Part shown: positions 24,681 to 32,581 of the stretch, piece after piece
How the letters are laid out: each line of letters starts with the position of its first letter
How positions within the stretch are numbered: the first letter of the stretch is position 1
DNA from: Corallococcus macrosporus
GTDB taxonomy: Bacteria; Myxococcota; Myxococcia; Myxococcales; Myxococcaceae
Length of the DNA: 64,000 bases
Direction of reading: 5' to 3'
Assembly (NCBI RefSeq): GCF_017302985.1
Contig: NZ_JAFIMU010000004.1
Coordinates: forward strand, 752,869 to 816,868
Made by a program: the position numbers and the translations under genes
The notes under the pieces: model-generated
Database searches by the model: none
Seen by the model: the letters and a program-made list of their open reading frames with translations, nothing else
Told to the model about the DNA's origin: nothing

Positions 24681-26003
24681 TCAGGGGCGGGTGGGAGCGG
24701 AAAGCCCCATCTGGGTGTTGTAATCGCGAGCGACCGGATTCAATCCCCCATTGATGATCTCTCCTTTTCGAACTTGCACCCAAAGCTGAGTGCCATCCGG
24801 ATTGAGCCTCGCGGACCACATGTTGCCGAACCGGTCTGTTCCAAGCCTTGCGGACTCATCCGCAGCCAGCTCTTGAAGCAGCCGTCGATTGGTGGGGGTA
24901 TCTGGGAGATGGCCGGAGGCGGAGCGGAAGATGTGCTTCGCCCTTCCTTCTGGGATGCCCAGGCCGTGCGCGGATGCCGCCTGCCTGTTCGTGTCCTGCG
25001 CGCTCATTGCTACGGCACTCGGAGCGAGGGAGAGCGTGACGGTGGATGGGCCTACCGTGACCGTCTTCACGCCCTCGACTGCCGTGAGCGCAAGCCCCAT
25101 CTGGGATTCCGCCTGCATGGCAGCCTGGGCGGAGGCTGGGAGCCCCGGTACCTTCGCCGCCAGGCCGGAGGCAGTGGTGCCAATGGCCGCGGTGGCCAGC
25201 AGGGCGAAGGCTCGGGCGGCGTTTCGGCCCATGACCTTGCCGTAGCGTTCACCCGCCTCACGCAACGCGCCAAACGTGGTGGCCCGGTCCGCGGCTTCTA
25301 CCAACTCCTTGAAGCCCACAATGAGAGACCAGAAGGTATCGACCCCCACGTAGGAAATGAGCGTGGCGGTCATCACGGCTGCGAGTCCCTTGGAGAAGGG
25401 TTCGGGCACCGAGAGCAGGATGAGGTACGTGGTCCAGGTCCATAGGACCGCCGTCAACATGGCCTGGGGATCGGCCATGTCCTTGAAGGCCTCCTGCATC
25501 TCCTCCAGGACAACGCCCTGAGCAAGTGCCATGGCCAGCGCATAGCGCCCATCCCCGGTGACAGAGGAACCCTCCACCAACAGGCGCAGGCAGTCGCCAT
25601 GCCTGCCCGTACGCTCGCACCAACGCAGGTAGGCACGCGTCAGCTCCGCATCCGGGTCAAAGGCTTGAGACTCCGGATGTTCGGATGGACCGAGCGCTGT
25701 GATGCGCCGGCTGCGCGGATCAAACAAGTAGGATCCACTGCGCGGCTCCACCTCCCAGAGTCTGCGAGCGGCCTCTTGGGGCTGCGAGGAGGGCCTCAAT
25801 GCCAGGGCGAGCTTCTCCATGGCTCTTCCGAATTCATCCGCCTCCACCCTCACCCGAGCGTCATCAGGGCGTCCATGGAGCTTCACGGGCGCGCCACTGC
25901 TGAGGCTCCTATGGTCATCCAGGATGTGTGAAGCCATCCATGGAAGGAAGGCCTCGCTACCTGACACCGGGGCCACGTCCGGACGGAAGTGGGCTCCTGG
26001 CAT
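24681..26003 (-). CDS. SitA-like polymorphic toxin (apparently without lipoprotein signal)
   Basis: 440 aa. The middle (about residues 60-330) matches the scaffold I know from myxobacterial SitA5-family toxins, which pass between kin by outer-membrane exchange: RLWEVEPRSGSYLFDPRS, FKDMADPQAM, two hydrophobic helices (about 175-215), AGERYGKVMGRNAARAF. The last ~85 residues (HIFRSASGH..DTPTNRRLL..GNMWSA..IINGGLN) are a distinct toxin module, perhaps of the Ntox35 group; the fold and target are uncertain. SitA proteins normally start with a lipobox, but this frame starts at an internal-looking Met with no signal peptide. It begins 5 bp after the stop of an unrelated lipoprotein gene, which suggests a 5' truncation or recombination. 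An immunity-like gene follows. Confidence 0.7.
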   Translation of the reverse strand: MPGAHFRPDVAPVSGSEAFLPWMASHILDDHRSLSSGAPVKLHGRPDDARVRVEADEFGRAMEKLALALRPSSQPQEAARRLWEVEPRSGSYLFDPRSRRITALGPSEHPESQAFDPDAELTRAYLRWCERTGRHGDCLRLLVEGSSVTGDGRYALAMALAQGVVLEEMQEAFKDMADPQAMLTAVLWTWTTYLILLSVPEPFSKGLAAVMTATLISYVGVDTFWSLIVGFKELVEAADRATTFGALREAGERYGKVMGRNAARAFALLATAAIGTTASGLAAKVPGLPASAQAAMQAESQMGLALTAVEGVKTVTVGPSTVTLSLAPSAVAMSAQDTNRQAASAHGLGIPEGRAKHIFRSASGHLPDTPTNRRLLQELAADESARLGTDRFGNMWSARLNPDGTQLWVQVRKGEIINGGLNPVARDYNTQMGLSAPTRP

Positions 26004-26008
26004 TCTGC

Positions 26009-27385
26009 CTACCGCAGTCGGAACGAACCCTGGGAGATGATCAGCAGCTCCACGCCGGTGTTCGTCCTGGCGCCGAAGGACGTCAGGGTCGCGGCGGCGC
26101 TCCCGCGGGCCGCTGCGTCATACGTGGTGAAGGCGCTGACCACGGCATCAGAGAGCGCCGCCGCTGAAATCCTCCCGGCCTGCTCCAGCACCGTGCCCAG
26201 CGAGGCATCCAGCGCCGCGCTCGCCTGCGCTCCCGAGTTCACCGCGGAGTCGAAGGCGAGCTGGTTGCTGCTCGTGACCCCCAGATACGCGCCCATCACG
26301 GACGCGCTGCCGCTGGTGGCGAGCTGGGCATCGAAGGACGTCCAGGCCGTCGCGGCCGCACCGGCCGACGTGGCGCCGGCGAGGTTCGTGCGCAGCGCCG
26401 TGGCGGCGGTGTTCGCCTGGGCCAGCACCGTGTCCGTGGCGCTGGCGGCCTGGAGCAGGGCCTTCACCGCGGCCTCGGTGGCTCGCGCCTCCAGCGCGGC
26501 GGCGGAGCGCGCCGATGCGTCCGCGACCGCGGCCCCCGCTCCGGTGGAGAGCCGCGCATCCACCGTCATGCGATAGGCCACGCTGGCCTCCCGCTCCGCC
26601 TGCTGGTCCTGTACGTCGCTCGCCTGGGGCGTGGCCGCACGCACCTCCGCGAAGAACGCGTCATAGGCCTGCGCCGCCTGACCACCCGCGTCCAGCGCGG
26701 CGTCCAGCTTCGCCGCCGCGTCCAGCGACGCGCTGAAGAGCTGGTCCTGCGTGATGACCACGCCCGCGCGGGCATACGCCTTGATCCGGGTCGCCTGCGC
26801 CGCGCGCACCGCCGCGCCGAGCGCCTTCACCGACTCCGTCGCCGTCTCCTTGAGCTGACCGCGCACCGCCGCGGCCTGCTCCACGTTCAGCCGCGCGCGC
26901 AGGTCCACCGTGTCCACGTTGTCCGGCGTCTCCCCGTCCCGCACCATCTGGACGTAGACCTCCGCCTCCAGCGAGGACTCACTGGTGATGGGCGGCGCCG
27001 TGCGCACGTCCTGCCCGGACTGCGGCGCCGTGGAGTCCAGCAGCGCGGAGCCCACCGTGACGCCGGACTTGTTCACCGCCTCGATGATCAGCCGCTGCCC
27101 CGCGTCGTCCAGCTCCAGCGTGTAGCTGCCGTCCGCCGCGACGTCGGCCTCGGCCAGCGTCGTCAGGTCGCCCGCCGCCACCACGCGGCTGATCCGCACC
27201 GTGGTGGTGGCCGACGCCGTCCCGTCGCCTCCCAGCGCGGGCGCGCCGTCGGTGAGCCCCTGGGACTGCTGACCGCCACCGTTGGTGACGTGCCCCCGGA
27301 CCTGCACCTTGTCGCCGCCACAGGCCGCGAGCCACAGACCGACCACTGCACCCAGCACCACTTCACCCGCGCGACGCGTCCGCAT
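26009..27385 (-). CDS. Ala-rich helical lipoprotein, function unknown
   Basis: 458 aa. Lipoprotein signal ends at LAACGG. Residues ~25-115 look like a small beta-sandwich of the carboxypeptidase-regulatory type (VQVRGHVTNGG..TLEAD..YTLELDDAGQRL). The remaining 330 residues are low-complexity Ala/Thr/Ser/Asp-rich helices, likely coiled or bundle-forming. The ATG at 27385 is chosen because it gives a perfect lipoprotein signal; upstream sequence adds none. It ends 5 bp before the toxin start. I do not recognise a specific family. Confidence 0.6.
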   Translation of the reverse strand: MRTRRAGEVVLGAVVGLWLAACGGDKVQVRGHVTNGGGQQSQGLTDGAPALGGDGTASATTTVRISRVVAAGDLTTLAEADVAADGSYTLELDDAGQRLIIEAVNKSGVTVGSALLDSTAPQSGQDVRTAPPITSESSLEAEVYVQMVRDGETPDNVDTVDLRARLNVEQAAAVRGQLKETATESVKALGAAVRAAQATRIKAYARAGVVITQDQLFSASLDAAAKLDAALDAGGQAAQAYDAFFAEVRAATPQASDVQDQQAEREASVAYRMTVDARLSTGAGAAVADASARSAAALEARATEAAVKALLQAASATDTVLAQANTAATALRTNLAGATSAGAAATAWTSFDAQLATSGSASVMGAYLGVTSSNQLAFDSAVNSGAQASAALDASLGTVLEQAGRISAAALSDAVVSAFTTYDAAARGSAAATLTSFGARTNTGVELLIISQGSFRLR

Positions 27386-27493
27386 GTGTAGGGAACCCCC
27401 GCCGGGCTCGAACCCGCCTCGGCATCGGGGGGAATACAACCAGGGCAAACGCGGGATGCAAGCAGCCGGGCGTGCTGCTGCCCCGGGGCACCG

Positions 27494-27901
27494 TCAGCTC
27501 ATCTTCTCGAGCAGGCTCCAGAGCTGCGCCTGCTCCGCCGCGCTCAGGCGGCCAAGCCGCGCGCCGAACGCGTCCGACAACAGCGCGAGGCCCCGCGCCG
27601 TCACCTTGCGCCCGGCGGGGGTGACCAGCAGCCGGTGCCGACGAAGGTCCTTGGAGTCGATCTCCCGGCGAAGCAAGCCCGCCGCCTCCAGCCGCTTCAC
27701 GTACACCGTCACCGTCGGCTTGGGCATGCTCAGGACCGCCGCCAGCTCCGCCGGGTAGGGGGTCTCCTCCACCTGCGCCAGCACGAACAGCTCCTTCACC
27801 TCCAGCCCCAGCGCGGAGATGTCCGGAGAGACACCGGAGATGACCGACATCAGCAGGTTGTAGTTCAGCGACCAGATCTTCGCCGGGTCGATTCTCGACA
27901 T
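27494..27901 (-). CDS. MarR-family transcriptional regulator
   Basis: 135 aa. Winged helix-turn-helix: AELAAVLSMPKPTVTVYVKRLEAAGLLRRE, then the wing DLRRHRLLVTPAGRK. AAGG precedes the ATG at 27901. It is divergent from the aldo-keto reductase gene, which is the probable target. The AT-rich gap between them is unusual for this genome and includes an inverted repeat. Confidence 0.85.
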   Translation of the reverse strand: MSRIDPAKIWSLNYNLLMSVISGVSPDISALGLEVKELFVLAQVEETPYPAELAAVLSMPKPTVTVYVKRLEAAGLLRREIDSKDLRRHRLLVTPAGRKVTARGLALLSDAFGARLGRLSAAEQAQLWSLLEKMS

Positions 27902-27917
27902 GGGACCTTGCGCGGAA

Positions 27918-27955
27918 ATTGGTACAAAATTAAATCAGTTCAAGGCGGAACCAAT
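27918..27955. promoter_or_regulatory. Inverted repeat ATTGGT/ACCAAT in an AT-rich divergent promoter
   Basis: ATTGGT (27918-27923) and ACCAAT (27950-27955) flank an AT-rich segment (ACAAAATTAAAT). Such a drop in GC between divergent genes marks a promoter; the arms could be MarR contacts. Confidence 0.4.
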
Positions 27956-27995
27956 CCGGCCCTCCCAAAACGGTAGCACAACCCCTGGAGCTCGC

Positions 27996-29081
27996 ATGTC
28001 GCTCAACCACTACGTGACGCTCGGCCGCTCAGGCCTGCGCGTGAGCCCGCTGTGCCTCGGTGCGATGACGTTCGGTGAAGACCTCGGCTGGGGCACCAGC
28101 GTGGAGGAGTCCGAGCGGATCATCGACCGCTTCATCGAGCTGGGCGGCAACTTCATCGACACGGCGAACTTCTACACGAAGAGCCATTCCGAGAAGATCA
28201 TCGGAGATCACGTCGGACGGCACCCTGCCCGGCGTGAGCGCCTGGTCATCGCCACGAAGTTCAGCGGGAACCTCTACCCCGGCGACCCGAACGGGGGCGG
28301 CTCCGGCCGCAAGTCCATCATCTCTGCCTGCGAGAACTCGCTCCGCCGCCTGCAGACCGACTACATCGACCTGTACTGGCTGCACAACTGGGACAGGCAC
28401 ACGCCCATCGACGAGACGATGGCCGCGCTCGAGGACCTCGTGAAGGCCGGCAAGGTCCGCTACATCGGCGTCTCCGACACGCCGGCGTGGAAGATCGTCG
28501 AGGCGAACATGACGGCGCGCTTCCGAGGCTGGTCCGCCTTCATCGGGTTGCAGATCGAGTACTCGCTGCTCGAGCGCAGCGTGGAGCAGGAGCTGGTGCC
28601 CATGGCCCTGGAGCACGGGCTGGGCATCACCCCCTGGTCGCCGCTCAAGAGCGGCGCGCTCAGCGGCAAGTACACCCGCAAGAACGCGGGACAGCTGAAG
28701 GGCGACCGGGGCGCCTTCATCGAGCCCTTCCTCAACGAGAAGACCTACACCGTCGTCGACGCGCTGGAGGTCATCGCCCGGGCGCACGAGAGCACCCCGG
28801 CGCGCGTGGCGCTGGCGTGGGTCATGGCGAAGCCGGGCGTGGGGTCCACCATCATCGGCGCGCGGCGCATGGCGCAGCTCGAGGACAACCTGAAGGCCGC
28901 CGACGTGAAGCTCACGGCCGAGGAGCTGGCCCGGCTGGACGAGCTCACGAAGCCCACGTTCGGGTTCCCGCAGAGCATGGAGCCCATGTTCCCCGCCATC
29001 CACAACGGCGGGACGTCGGTGAACGGCGTCGAGATGCCGGCGTCCCCCTTCGGCGTGCAGAAGGGCGACAAGATCTACTGA
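27996..29081 (+). CDS. Aldo/keto reductase
   Basis: 361 aa. NADPH-dependent (beta/alpha)8 oxidoreductase. Catalytic residues are visible: Asp/Tyr in FIDTANFYTK (Tyr in the usual place), Lys in VIATKFSG and the following LHNWD His. The cofactor-binding end includes GVGSTIIGARRMAQLEDNL. It belongs to the group of YajO/auxin-induced-type reductases with unknown carbonyl substrate. ATG at 27996 has GGAG six bases upstream. It is divergent from a MarR gene and probably induced by a toxic carbonyl or phenolic. Confidence 0.88.
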   Translation: MSLNHYVTLGRSGLRVSPLCLGAMTFGEDLGWGTSVEESERIIDRFIELGGNFIDTANFYTKSHSEKIIGDHVGRHPARRERLVIATKFSGNLYPGDPNGGGSGRKSIISACENSLRRLQTDYIDLYWLHNWDRHTPIDETMAALEDLVKAGKVRYIGVSDTPAWKIVEANMTARFRGWSAFIGLQIEYSLLERSVEQELVPMALEHGLGITPWSPLKSGALSGKYTRKNAGQLKGDRGAFIEPFLNEKTYTVVDALEVIARAHESTPARVALAWVMAKPGVGSTIIGARRMAQLEDNLKAADVKLTAEELARLDELTKPTFGFPQSMEPMFPAIHNGGTSVNGVEMPASPFGVQKGDKIY

Positions 29082-29088
29082 CCGCCAC

Positions 29089-30009
29089 TCACCGCCGGGG
29101 CCGGGGCTTCGTGCCCGGCCTCGGCTGCTCGCGCGCGAACGCCTCCGCCACGAAGTCCACGAACACGCGGACGCGTGGCGACAGGTGCCGGCGCTCCGGA
29201 TAGACGACGAACACGTCCGGCCCCGGTGAGTCCACCTCACCGAGCACGGCCCGCAGCCCTCCGGAGGCCAGCGCCTGCGCGGCGACGAACTCCGGGATGC
29301 GCGCGATGCCCACGCCCTCCACCGCCAGTGCCAGCAGGGCCTCGTTGTTGTCGGACGCGAACGGGCCGGGCACGTCCACCGGCGTGCCATCCAGCCGCCA
29401 CGGGACGCGCTGGCCGTCGCGCAGGTAGGCCAGACACGCGTGGCGCTGGAGGTCCGCCACCTTCCGGGGCGTGCCGTGCCGGCGCAGGTACGCGGGCGAC
29501 GCGCAGATGACCGCGCGCGACGCTCCCAGCCTCCGGCGGACGAGCCGCGTGTCCGCGCTCTCCCCCATGCGCAGGCCCACGTCCACGCGCTCCTCCACCA
29601 GGTCGATGAAGCGGTCCGTGAGCCCCAGCGCGCACTGGACCTGCGGGTACGCGGCGAGGAACGCCGGCAGGCGCGGCACCAGCCAGTAGCGGCCCAGGTC
29701 CATGGGCGCGGTGACGTGCAGCGGCCCCCGCGGGCCTTTCGATTCGCGCAGCTCGCCCTGCGCCGCCTCCAGCTCCGCCACGATGCGCTGGCCCCGCTCG
29801 AAGAGCGACAGCCCCTCCGGCGTGGGTTGGAGCCGGCGCGTGCCGCGCTGGAGGAGCAGGACTCCCAGCCGGCCCTCCAGGCGGGCCACCGTCTTGCTGA
29901 CCGCGGAAGGGGACACGCCGAGCGCCCGGGCCGCCGCGCTGAAGCTGCCCGTTTCAAGCGTGCGCACGAAGGCGCCCAGCCCGGCGAGCGGCTCCTGGAT
30001 GAGGGTCAT
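29089..30009 (-). CDS. LysR-family transcriptional regulator
   Basis: 306 aa. N-terminal helix-turn-helix (SFSAAARALGVSPSAVSKTVARLEGRLG) and LysR substrate-binding domain. It resembles the DmlR/PA-type subfamily of regulators next to oxidoreductases. It converges on the aldo-keto reductase with 7 bp between stops and is divergent from the SDR gene at 30103, its most likely target. Confidence 0.87.
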   Translation of the reverse strand: MTLIQEPLAGLGAFVRTLETGSFSAAARALGVSPSAVSKTVARLEGRLGVLLLQRGTRRLQPTPEGLSLFERGQRIVAELEAAQGELRESKGPRGPLHVTAPMDLGRYWLVPRLPAFLAAYPQVQCALGLTDRFIDLVEERVDVGLRMGESADTRLVRRRLGASRAVICASPAYLRRHGTPRKVADLQRHACLAYLRDGQRVPWRLDGTPVDVPGPFASDNNEALLALAVEGVGIARIPEFVAAQALASGGLRAVLGEVDSPGPDVFVVYPERRHLSPRVRVFVDFVAEAFAREQPRPGTKPRPRR

Positions 30010-30027
30010 TCAAGAACTCTAGGAACA

Positions 30028-30039
30028 GGGCATGTGCCC
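30028..30039. promoter_or_regulatory. Short palindrome GGGCATGTGCCC, candidate LysR site
   Basis: A 12-bp sequence with 5-bp inverted arms, 18 bp upstream of the LysR start and 63 bp upstream of the SDR start. Confidence 0.3.
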
Positions 30040-30102
30040 GGCAAGCCACTACCCGTCCACCACGGAACAGCGCAGGTTTCCTCCCATTCACGGGAGCGGA
30101 TC

Positions 30103-30987
30103 ATGAAAGTCTTCGTGTTGGGCGCGACGGGGTACATCGGCGGGTCGGTGGCGGCGCGGTTGATGGCGGCGGGCCATCAGGTGGTGGGCACCGCCCGGAC
30201 CCCGGACAAGGCGCGGGCGCTGGAGGCGCGCGGCATCCAGGCGACGGTCGCTTCGTTCGATGACCTGGACGCGCTCGCGCGGCTGGCGAAGGAGTCCGAT
30301 GCCGTCATCAACGCGGCGTCCGCGGACGAGCGCAAGGTGGTGGAGGCGCTGCTCGTCGCGCTGAAGGGCTCCGGCAAGCGCTTCATCCACACCAGCGGCT
30401 CCAGCATCGTCGCCACCGACGCGGGCGGCGAGCTGACCCCCGGCGTGCACGACGAGGACACGCCCATCGAGCCCGTGCCGGAGAAGGTGGCGCGCATCGC
30501 GCTGGACAGACTCGTGCTGGACGCGGCGAAGGACGGCATCCACACGAACGTCATCTGCCCGTGCCTCATCTACGGCAAGGGGCTGGGGCTGAACCCGGAC
30601 AGCGTGCAACTGCCGCCGCTCATCCAGTACGCGCGCGAGACGGGCACGGCGCGCTACATCGGGAAGGGGGAGAACATCTGGTCCAACGTGCACATCGAGG
30701 ACCTGGCGGACCTGTACCTCCTGGTGCTGGAGCGCGCGCCGGCCGGGGCGTTCTTCTTCGCGGAGAACGGCGAGGCGAACTTCCGGGACGTGGTGACGGC
30801 CATCGGCAAGAGCCTCCACCTGCCCGTGGCCAGCATGCCGCTGGCCGAGGGGGAGAAGCGCTGGGGCGTGGAGCTGGGGCGGCTGGCGCTCGCGTCCAAC
30901 AGCCGCATCCGCGCGAAGCGGGCCCGCGCCCTGGGCTGGAAGCCGCGCCGGCCCTCCGTGTTCGACGTCCTCGCGGAGCTGAAGTAG
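30103..30987 (+). CDS. NAD(P)-dependent epimerase/dehydratase-like (atypical SDR)
   Basis: 294 aa. N-terminal Rossmann motif GATGYIGGSV binds NAD(P); HTSGSS and the later HIEDLADLYLLVLE are typical of extended/atypical SDR proteins. The usual YxxxK is not evident, so it may be a binding or reductase variant. GGGAGCGGATC precedes the ATG. It is divergent from a LysR regulator and ends at a strong hairpin. Confidence 0.85.
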   Translation: MKVFVLGATGYIGGSVAARLMAAGHQVVGTARTPDKARALEARGIQATVASFDDLDALARLAKESDAVINAASADERKVVEALLVALKGSGKRFIHTSGSSIVATDAGGELTPGVHDEDTPIEPVPEKVARIALDRLVLDAAKDGIHTNVICPCLIYGKGLGLNPDSVQLPPLIQYARETGTARYIGKGENIWSNVHIEDLADLYLLVLERAPAGAFFFAENGEANFRDVVTAIGKSLHLPVASMPLAEGEKRWGVELGRLALASNSRIRAKRARALGWKPRRPSVFDVLAELK

Positions 30988-31012
30988 CCGCGGACCCGCG
31001 AGGGGTCCGCGG
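30988..31012. terminator. Strong bidirectional hairpin terminator
   Basis: CCGCGGACCC (30988-30997) pairs perfectly with GGGTCCGCGG (31003-31012), 10 bp with a 5-nt loop, followed by CCTTCCTT. It sits between the convergent stops of the SDR and DUF1501 genes. Confidence 0.75.
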
Positions 31013-31024
31013 CCTTCCTTCACG

Positions 31025-32581
31025 TCAGTCCGCCTGCATGAAGGCGATCTTGTACCTGCGTGCCTGCGCCGGGAACCCGCGCGCCACCGCGTCCGCCACG
31101 TAGCCAGCGAGGTTGGGGAACACGTAGTCGCGCTCGGCGGCGGTGTTCAGGCCCAGCCAGGAGGCCAGCGTCCAGCCGTACTGCTCCACGGTGAGCGTGG
31201 GAATCCAGCGGCCGCGCTCGTCCGTGGAGCCCTCCAGCGAGCCCGACAGGTCCAGGCTGGGGAAGGTGCCGTAGAGCGCCTTGCCCGCGACGCGGTTGCC
31301 CAGGACGATGGCATGCCCACCCCAGGCGTGGTCCGTGCCGCTGTCGCCGTTCTCCAGCAGCGTCCGGTTGAAGTCGCTCATGGTGAAGAGCGTCGCCTGG
31401 GGCGCGTTGGCGCCGAACGCGGTCTGCGTCTCCAGCAGCGTCACGGCCTGCTGGAAGGCGTCGAGCGCGAAGTCCAGCTGCGCCAGCAGCTTCGGATGGT
31501 CCACGTCCTCGTTCTGGTGCGTGTCGAAGGAGCCGAAGCCCACGGAGAACACCTGGCGCTTGAGGCCCAGGCCCGCCTTGCTCACCGGCATCGCTCCCGC
31601 CACCAGGTCGCGCACCACCTGGTAGAGCTGCGTGTGCAGCGTCCACTTCGCGGTCTCCTCCGGCGGCAGCGTGGGCACGAAGTAGCCGTCGATGGCGTCG
31701 CGGGTGGCCTGGGGCAGTTGCGCCCACGCCGCGTCGCGCGCGGCGGCGCGGGCGGAGGAGAACGTCTGCGCCGTGGTGAACACGTCCGCGTAGGCCGTCT
31801 CCAGCACGTTGCCGTCCTGCACCGTCATCACGTCCGCCAGCGCCGCCTGCTGGAGCAGGTCGAAGTCCGAGGGCGGGGTGGTGAGGGTGCGGAACGCGAG
31901 CGTGCCGTCGGCAGCCACCATCATGGGCTTGCGCTCCACGCCCGCGCAGAAGCGCGGTTTGCCTCCGAACGAGGTCACCTCCGGGTAGTCCGGCGGTGTG
32001 CTGGCGTTGAGCACGTGGAGCTTGTCCGCCGCGCGGCCGCCCCAGCCGGTGACCTTGAGGTCGGCGGTGGCGGTGCTGGAGCCGGGGTTGGCCAGCGCGC
32101 TGGCCCAGGCGTCCTGCTGGTCGCTGTGGGAGAAGAGGTTCTCCGGCACGGAGGTCCCGCCGGCCAGGTAGTCCGCCTTGTTCAGGGGAAGCACCAGCGG
32201 CCCCACGTTGCACACGAACGCGGCGCGCCCCGCCTCGAAGTGCGCGCGCAGCTTCGACAGCGTCTTGGGCAGGGCGAAGGACCCGGCGGCCAGGCCCGTG
32301 GGGTTGATGAGGTCCAGTTGGTCCGTCTTCAGGCCAATGGTGGGCCGGGCGGCCAGGTACTGCGCGTAGGCGTTGGTGTCCTGCGGGATGAGGATGTTGT
32401 TGCTGTCGTTGCCTCCCAGCAGGAAGACGCAGACGGCGACGCGGCTGCCGGAGTAGCCGCTGGTGCTGGCGGCGTGGGCATTGCCCACCCAGCGGGGGAG
32501 GGCGGCGGCGGCGGCCAGGAAGCCCAGGCCCTGCGAGGCGCGCCGGAGGAACTGGCGACGGGTGGTGGTCATGGGGTTCAC
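31025..32581 (-). CDS. DUF1501-family exported protein (Tat signal)
   Basis: 518 aa. It has a twin-arginine signal (TTRRQFLRRASQGLGFLAAA), FLLGGNDSNN near the mature N-terminus and SDFNRTLLENG, GGHAIVLGN in the C-terminal half, all DUF1501 hallmarks (alkaline-phosphatase-like fold, related to sulfatases). It is exported folded, probably with a cofactor or metal. The start is taken as GTG 32581 because it overlaps the previous stop as GTGA; ATG at 32572 is an alternative. It forms a fixed pair with the preceding DUF1800 gene. Confidence 0.85.
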   Translation of the reverse strand: MNPMTTTRRQFLRRASQGLGFLAAAAALPRWVGNAHAASTSGYSGSRVAVCVFLLGGNDSNNILIPQDTNAYAQYLAARPTIGLKTDQLDLINPTGLAAGSFALPKTLSKLRAHFEAGRAAFVCNVGPLVLPLNKADYLAGGTSVPENLFSHSDQQDAWASALANPGSSTATADLKVTGWGGRAADKLHVLNASTPPDYPEVTSFGGKPRFCAGVERKPMMVAADGTLAFRTLTTPPSDFDLLQQAALADVMTVQDGNVLETAYADVFTTAQTFSSARAAARDAAWAQLPQATRDAIDGYFVPTLPPEETAKWTLHTQLYQVVRDLVAGAMPVSKAGLGLKRQVFSVGFGSFDTHQNEDVDHPKLLAQLDFALDAFQQAVTLLETQTAFGANAPQATLFTMSDFNRTLLENGDSGTDHAWGGHAIVLGNRVAGKALYGTFPSLDLSGSLEGSTDERGRWIPTLTVEQYGWTLASWLGLNTAAERDYVFPNLAGYVADAVARGFPAQARRYKIAFMQAD

